A stretch of 13,073 bases of DNA, from positions 8,919-21,991 of the forward strand of contig QZLH01000566.1 of NCBI GenBank assembly GCA_003833135.1, given 5' to 3'. The notes under the pieces were generated by a model, which saw only the letters and a program-made list of their open reading frames with translations, made no database searches and was not told where the DNA came from. Source of the stretch: Oehlia diaphana (lineage: Eukaryota > Glomeromycota > Glomeromycetes > Glomerales > Glomeraceae). Position numbers and translations under genes: made by a program. Below, one piece after another: positions 7,685-13,073 of the stretch. The first letter of the stretch is position 1. Every line of letters starts with the position of its first letter.

Positions 7685-7710
7685 TTTTTTTTTTTTTTTT
7701 TAAAAAAAAA
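7685..7710. promoter_or_regulatory. T17/A9 tract junction upstream of the P450 gene
   Basis: Seventeen T bases run directly into nine A bases, 63-88 bases upstream of the P450 ATG. This is nearly the same distance as the comparable junction upstream of arrestin-like paralog 2. A TATATAATAA-like sequence lies just beyond (about 7718-7727, minus strand) and could serve as the TATA element. The role is inferred. Confidence 0.35.
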
Positions 7711-7974
7711 GAGTTTATTATATATAAATAATTTTTCTAGATTATTATTTAATTTTTTTACTTATTTATTTTTGTTTTTTTTTTCAACGCTAAAAATCTT
7801 TGTGGGGAATAAGGGGGTTCTATATATATTCATTTTTTTTTGCTCTTAAGGATTATTATAATAAACTGAAAAATAACCGAAAAAAATAAAAATATATTGT
7901 TTAAAATAGGATTATGGGAATATTTATGTTTAAGGGTTGTTTTTGGGTGGTGTGAATATAAAAAAGTATAAGAT

Positions 7975-7993
7975 TTTCATTTTATTCGGCCGA
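7975..7993 (+). repeat. TTTCATT...TTCGGCCGA element, copy 1
   Basis: TTTCATTTTATTCGGCCGA contains the CGGCCG palindrome (7987-7992). It matches the copy at 12305-12320 apart from a two-base insertion, and more loosely the copy at 11975-11992. Confidence 0.6.
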
Positions 7994-8389
7994 CTGTATA
8001 AATTGTGTGAGAAAATCCAAAATTAATTTTTCGTAATTGTCACTTTTTTTTTATCACGCTTGGTCTTGTGACATTATTTATATTGAATTAATTTATTTTC
8101 AAGCCACAATCATTTTTGAGCCACATTAGGATATTTTATAATTAACAGCTTAAAAAACAGTATTAACAGTATTAAGAAGAAAATTACTCCGATCTAATTA
8201 AACTTAATTGGATAGATAAATTTAGGAATTCCCAAAAAAGTCTGTAATATATCTCTTGTTTTAGCAAAAAAAACAAAGTAAAATTTAATATAAATACCAA
8301 TTTATCATTTAATAATATAAAAAAAGGAGCAAATACATCAAAGATACGATTCTCGTTAAAGCGATAAAATGTATAAAATGTGTAAATTG

Positions 8390-8395
8390 CGGCCG
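8390..8395. repeat. CGGCCG palindrome (copy in the P450-proximal part)
   Basis: CGGCCG is flanked by GTAAATTG and AACCTTTT. On the minus strand it reads GGTTCGGCCGCAATTT, similar to the site at 11894-11899 (GTTCGGCCGTAATCT). Confidence 0.6.
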
Positions 8396-9787
8396 AACCT
8401 TTTAAAATTTTACGTAAACATCATTATGTGATTGCTTATTTTTTATTTTTTAAAAAAAACAAAATTTGACTGGATGGCGCATTACATATTGCATATAGCA
8501 TTATAGTGGCACGGACCTAATTGCGTGGCAAATAATGTTGACACAAAAATGACGTGCATCGATCTATTTGTCACCAAAAGAAAAATTTAAATGTTGTAAT
8601 GATGTCGTAAAAGTTGTAAAAAACAGGCATCATAGTTGTCAAATATGTTCTTTCCCGTTTTTTAACACAAATCTTCATAAAACTATTCGGATACAATCGA
8701 TTTCACAAAAAAACTCAGCTTTATGTAAGTATTCATACCCGTATCTTATTTTACATAATATTTCCCGATATTTTCCGTTATTATTAAAAAAAAATAATTT
8801 TTTTTTTTTTTTTTTTTTTTTCAAGGTTGTATAGCAAAATGGTTAATACCCGAAAAAAAAAAAGAAAATCTGGTTTTAAAAAAAAATTTATTTAGTGACT
8901 TAATACCCGAATTTGTTGATCAACACTCTTATATGCGCCACCAACCACCATATTGAGTGCTATTAATAACCATAAATTTATATGGGCCTTTTTTCAGTGG
9001 TAAATTTGATTGGTTACCTCGCGAATCCGCGTTCTAAACAATGAATCTCCGATTTTATTTAACGTCTTTAATTGAAATTTCAATAGCTCATTAAAATTTC
9101 CTAAACTTTTTAAGAAATGTAGCGCTCTACTTGTTTCACAAAGATCGATAACTTTTTTTTACGTGTATTATAATCATTATATCTTTCGGGAAAAATTAAT
9201 AGGGGAAATTATAATAAACAAAAACTCTTCACATCTTTTTTTTCTCAATGACATAAAATATCTATTGTTCTTTTAAAAAATTTTTTTTATACTCAACATT
9301 TTTAAATGGATTATAAAAAATTCAATGGCCGAATGCATAATAAACGAAGCTTAAATTAGTCAAATTAATTAATATTAAATTTAAAAATTTTCATAGAACC
9401 TAAATAAGGCAAATAATATATGTGAATGATTTGGTGGACGAGCCTGGTACGACAATAACCATCTCCGAATCTCGACCTTTTACATTATAAATACTTAATC
9501 GAGTAGTTATTATATCTGAGATGAATCCAATGAATTCACATATTTCATAACGATAATATCGTATTCTGGGCTATTTTTGTATTTTTGTAATTTTTCTTAT
9601 TTTTTTTTTTCTTCCTATCTTTTGAACTACATAAAGGAAACAGAATTTTTTAAAATATTTTTTAACATCCTTGTTCCAGAATTACAAAACAAAACGTACG
9701 GCAGAACCCGAATATGCCCGATTCATTATATGCACCAGCGGTTATGGAAAATACCGTGAATAACGATAACCGAAAATAAAGACGACG

Positions 9788-9848
9788 CTATATAAAAGTG
9801 GAGAATGCACTTTAATTCTCCGCAAACCGCATTATTAATTTTAAAGTG
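9788..9848 (+). promoter_or_regulatory. Orphan TATA box followed by inverted repeats
   Basis: CTATATAAAAG (9788-9798) is the best TATA-box consensus in the window. GGAGAAT (9800-9806) pairs with ATTCTCC (9815-9821), and CACTTTAA (9808-9815) pairs with TTAAAGTG (9841-9848), so two alternative hairpins are possible. No coding sequence starts soon after on the plus strand. It could be the promoter of a non-coding transcript, a relic, or chance. Confidence 0.35.
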
Positions 9849-11040
9849 AATTTTCATTAGAAGTATTAATTTATTATAATCTCGAGCGCATGTAGGCGTT
9901 GTTATTGGAATATGTGGAATACGGCCAATGTTAATTCTGACCGAATATTGCGGTTATATTATTACCATTACAACAAATACGGCATTGTGGCGTAAATACA
10001 AAGTCAATTAGTTAAAAAAATCTCGTTCATATATCAAAATTTGTAATTATTTTATTTCGACACAACTATATACAAAAAATATTTTTTTTGAAAATTGATC
10101 ATAGTCGGAGTTTTAAAAAAGTTAAAAACTAGAAAAATGATCATTTATCGGAGTTTTTTCTAGAAAATTTTTATGGGGAATATTGTGATCATGTAACTGC
10201 AAGTTTATTACATAAACTTTATTTCGATAAGGTTAAGTTGTTAACTCTTTTTTTTTATTTGAGGAGAAAAATAAGAGTTTCATAATTTGTGTAATTAACT
10301 TAAACTATTGGTTTTGTAATTAATTAATTAATTCCAAGTCAAAATATTATGTTTTAAGATTCAAATTTATCGTTCTGAAGGTAAAATGTTTATTTACATA
10401 ATTTTAACGTATTTAATATATTACTATGAAATGTAAAGTTTTATAGTTTTATAACAGGTTTCACTTAATTGTGTTCAAACTAATAGGATATTCCTATGAA
10501 ATGCAAGGTTTATATTTGGTTTATTGGCTTTTTACACATTACTTACGCTCTTTAAGCGAACAGTATTTTTTTCATCGGGAGACTTTATTAATTTTCCAAA
10601 GTATAACTTGCACGAAATGGCATTTCAATTATCTCCAAGCAATTTTTCGATTGAGCTCGCAGACAAATATCATTGCAACATTCTTGCTTTTCTCATCAAA
10701 AGTACATGACAGTTTAATAATACTATATCATAATTATGGTTCATATTTTACGATACTTGATTAGTTATCAAATAGACTTTGTTATTATAAATTAACGAAC
10801 GGGATTGCCGGGATTATATTAACTGCATGTAGTACATCATTTATCAGTTGTAAATCTATCTTAATACTATCGTTATTCATAATAACAGTATAGTGAATTT
10901 CTCACTATAACGAATTTTAATCTCCAGCCCATAGGATTCAGGGTGAATTGTACGTATTAAGATCTGAAAAAAAAATGAAATATATTGTAAATCTTTTTAC
11001 TGGATTCCTTTAACAATAAATTTGGACGCGCCATATAAAT

Positions 11041-11081
11041 TGCCACCACAAAAAGTTTCAAAGCAAGTTAAAAAGGTGGCA
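11041..11081. repeat. Inverted repeat TGCCACC...GGTGGCA
   Basis: Perfect 7-bp GC-rich arms (11041-11047 and 11075-11081) are separated by 27 AT-rich bases. I see no target-site duplication and no associated gene. Confidence 0.6.
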
Positions 11082-11194
11082 CATTAAATGACAAATGAGC
11101 CATACATAATTACATATCCACATTAACTACGCTTCATCAGTGATAATAAAAGGAGTTATTTGAATTAAATTTATCACAAACAGAAAATATAATA

Positions 11195-11212
11195 TATACA
11201 GTATACTGTATA
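11195..11212. repeat. 18-bp perfect palindrome TATACAGTATACTGTATA
   Basis: This is a perfect 18-bp dyad built from two TATACAGTA halves. The half-site also occurs at 4800, 7139, 7991 and twice at 12570-12586. It might be a homodimer protein-binding site. Confidence 0.8.
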
Positions 11213-11305
11213 ATAGAATAAAATGTATTCGAAATTCTGAATCACGTAATTGTTTTTTTTTCGGATGACCTTACTCATTTTTTTTATGTCAACTGACACA
11301 TTTCT

Positions 11306-11311
11306 CGGCCG
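11306..11311. repeat. CGGCCG palindrome
   Basis: The context TTTCTCGGCCGTAATATT resembles the copy at 11894-11899 (GTTCGGCCGTAATCT). Confidence 0.6.
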
Positions 11312-11893
11312 TAATATTGCATGAATTATTTATTAACTTTGTTCGCAAGAGGACAACGCTAACCATTTATAACCATTATTGAAAGTAATTTACCCAATTT
11401 TTTTTTTTTCTAAAGGACACAAATAAGGATTTTAAATTTAGAAATCATCAGTTATAATAGTTAAAACATAAATGTATAATGTATTCTAATAATAATATGT
11501 TCCTGACTATTAAGGCAATTTAATGTTTCCTTATTTTAAAATTCGAAACGAATATTCAAAAAGGATTGTAGTACGTATTAAATGATCAATATTACAATAC
11601 GTGTAGTGTGTAGTGTGACACTGTTACAACTGTGATAACTGTGACACAGGCACCGCAGTCTTCAAAAAGACGTTACGTCGTAAAATTAATAACGAACGAG
11701 TTTATTAGTAAAATTGACGCGTCTTAACTAAATTATTATAATTGCTTTTGCAGCTTATTCGCCAAATTTATTGGAAGAAAATGTATTATTACAGTAATAT
11801 AATTATGATTATTTTTTTTGGTCGTTAACAGGTAAATAACAACAAAGGAACTTTGGGCCGAGAATAAAATGAGGAAAATAACAAATTCTTGTT

Positions 11894-11899
11894 CGGCCG
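11894..11899. repeat. CGGCCG palindrome
   Basis: The context is TTGTTCGGCCGTAATCTG. It lies 80 bases from the related element at 11970-11992. Confidence 0.6.
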
Positions 11900-11969
11900 T
11901 AATCTGTAAACAAATAATAATTATTCCATCATAATATGAAAGACTTTTTTTCATTGACATGATCGACAT

Positions 11970-11992
11970 ACGCGTTTCATTTTCTCGGACGT
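11970..11992 (+). repeat. ACGCGTTTCATT...TCGGACG element (degenerate copy)
   Basis: ACGCGTTTCATTTTCTCGGACG shares its first 12 bases exactly with the copy at 12300-12320. The palindrome core is changed from CGGCCG to CGGACG. The reverse complement has an open frame reading RENETR. Confidence 0.6.
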
Positions 11993-12087
11993 TTGAATAA
12001 ATTTTTTTAGTCATAATTATTTCCATTAGGAATAAATGAAATATATAATTAATTTTTATTATTGAAAGAATTTTTTAAATGTATATG

Positions 12088-12125
12088 AAGTGATTGAATG
12101 TGATTACAGTGATTGAGTATCACTT
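12088..12125. repeat. Inverted repeat AAGTGAT...ATCACTT with GTGATT repeats
   Basis: Seven-base arms (12088-12094 and 12119-12125) enclose further copies of GTGATT. The reverse complement AATCAC and two CGATTGAT motifs follow by about 12150. It is a low-complexity cluster with no known role. Confidence 0.45.
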
Positions 12126-12299
12126 TAAATAATCACGATTGATACGATTGATGATTCGGTTTTATTTTATGCCGTTATGTTATTAAAACTTTATTTCAAA
12201 GTACGCGGAGTTTGTATAATATCCATGATATCCGAATTCGAATGTAAACATTACGAAATATTCGATTAATAAATCAAAGATATACCGTATAAATGATAA

Positions 12300-12320
12300 A
12301 CGCGTTTCATTATTCGGCCG
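12300..12320 (+). repeat. ACGCGTTTCATTATTCGGCCG element
   Basis: This is the best-formed copy of the repeated element. It has an ACGCGT block, TTTCATT and the CGGCCG palindrome (12315-12320). The reverse complement reads RPNNETR in one frame. Confidence 0.65.
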
Positions 12321-12435
12321 ATTGATTTATATAGATGTAAAGTTTTATGTTTATTAATTAAAATTATATAAAAGAAAATAAACAAGAAAATGCTCCTTGA
12401 TTAATAGAACTTTTTAGTTTATTTGTTTATTTCTT

Positions 12436-12441
12436 CGGCCG
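12436..12441. repeat. CGGCCG palindrome in TTCGGCCGAA
   Basis: TTCGGCCGAA (12434-12443) is a 10-bp perfect palindrome. It is preceded by TTTATTTC, reminiscent of the TTTCATT block in the other copies. Confidence 0.6.
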
Positions 12442-12760
12442 AATCGTGTCAAACTAAACTTTGTTTTAAAATGAACCAAAAATAATTCAGATTTTCAAGA
12501 ATAATGACATTTTGAAATATAATTAATGAAATACATTTATAATATAAAATATATTGATTAAAACAAAAATATACAGTATATACAGTATTATGTAATTAAA
12601 TTAATTTTAATATAATATGAATTCTTAATTTAGTGAGAATTTATTATGTCTTGGACTCTTGGTATACATACTGTATCTTGGAAATTACTATATGTATAAT
12701 TATAATAAACTTTAAAATAGACAAATAGACATAACGGAGGCTCCTTAATTTGAATCTAAA

Positions 12761-12782
12761 ATTAATTCCGGATTAATTCCGG
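12761..12782. repeat. 11-bp tandem duplication ATTAATTCCGG
   Basis: Two exact head-to-tail copies are followed by a partial ATTTA. This is probably a small replication-slippage duplication. Confidence 0.75.
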
Positions 12783-13073
12783 ATTTACCCCTTATTGATA
12801 TTCATACTAATAATAAATTTTAGATACGTAATCGATTCACGTGTATCAACTATGATAATTGAGGTTGTTAATCAATTTTGGTGATCAAGGTAAATATTTT
12901 TTACGTATTATACTATACATATTATACATATATACATATATATAAAATGTATTAGCATATGTCGTACGGACATTTATATATGGTTAAAAGAAATTTTTTT
13001 TTTTTTTTTTTTTTTCCAGTAAAAAAGTGGGGGGATCAAAATAAAAGTAAAAAAGTAATTTTTTTTTTTTTTT

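Larger units (their letters stand above)
7684..13073. other. 5.4-kb gene-poor region with dispersed short repeats
   Basis: No coding region here is supported. The open frames longer than about 60 codons lack ATG starts in context or recognisable motifs, or overlap one another. The region does hold six CGGCCG palindromes (7987-12441), an orphan TATA box with inverted repeats (9788-9848) and an 18-bp palindrome (11195-11212). A hairpin lies at 11041-11081, small tandem repeats at 12761-12782, and long T runs at 8799-8820 and 12993-13015. Short patches of raised G+C (about 9430-9480, 9690-9770 and 9885-9985) may be remnants of older coding or transposon sequence. Confidence 0.5.

Noticed and set aside
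8568..8834. Open frame of 88 codons on the plus strand
   Set aside because: It begins with TTG rather than ATG and ends in a poly-Phe run encoded by a T tract. It shows no recognisable domain. Frames this long are expected by chance several times in a window of this composition.
9577..9759. Open frame of 60 codons on the plus strand
   Set aside because: It has a non-ATG start, a low-complexity Phe/Tyr-rich beginning from T runs, and no domain. Other frames of the same segment are equally open.
10471..10764. Two overlapping plus-strand open frames (97 and 61 codons)
   Set aside because: Both start at non-ATG codons and overlap in different frames. Neither has a recognisable motif, signal peptide or splice context.
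11736..12026. Minus-strand open frame of 96 codons
   Set aside because: It has ATG starts, but the composition is hydrophobic and Ile-rich as expected of translated AT-rich DNA. It contains the repeated element at 11970-11992 (RENETR) and a CGGCCG site. It is better explained as repeat sequence than as a gene.
1..13073. Dictyostelium-like amoeba as the source, suggested by high AT and poly-Asn
   Set aside because: The intergenic DNA is less extremely AT-rich and much longer than in Dictyostelium, and the P450 and DMAC1-type proteins read as fungal. It is not excluded without a database search.

Overview
The window looks like nuclear DNA of an AT-rich fungus. By eye the bases are roughly a quarter to 30% G+C, with long A and T runs. 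Coding is sparse, three short introns (77-83 bp) have GT...TAG ends, and the protein families fit a fungus: arrestin-like proteins, a DMAC1-type mitochondrial protein and a microsomal cytochrome P450. The best guess is a Glomeromycotina (arbuscular mycorrhizal) species such as Rhizophagus. This rests on composition, gene architecture and family content, not on a database match.

All four supported genes lie on the minus strand within the first 7.6 kb. From the left they are two neighbouring intronless arrestin-like paralogs (103-1356 and 1656-2693), then a small two-exon DMAC1/DUF4536 gene (2934-3280), and, after a 2.7 kb gap, a three-exon P450 (5960-7622). Two models go beyond simple ORFs. 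The small gene gains a 12-residue second exon that completes its second membrane helix. The P450 becomes a full-length 500-residue enzyme when exons of 306, 71 and 1126 bp are joined. The genes do not form an obvious pathway. The arrestin-like proteins suggest cargo adaptor or scaffold roles, DMAC1 acts in mitochondrial respiratory-complex assembly, and the P450 in ER oxidation chemistry.

The gap at 3281-5959 holds a weak coding-like relic (about 3879-4198) and a compact, GC-raised cluster of palindromes rich in TGCA (4976-5160). The right-hand 5.4 kb (7623-13073) has no gene I can support, but it is not featureless. The palindrome CGGCCG occurs six times between 7987 and 12441 and not in the first 7.9 kb that I could find, far above expectation for this composition. 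Some copies sit in a longer repeated element (TTTCATT...TCGGCCG). The same stretch has an 18-bp perfect palindrome, a strong orphan TATA box followed by inverted repeats, and several short tandem and inverted repeats. No rRNA, intact tRNA, CRISPR array or intact transposon is visible.
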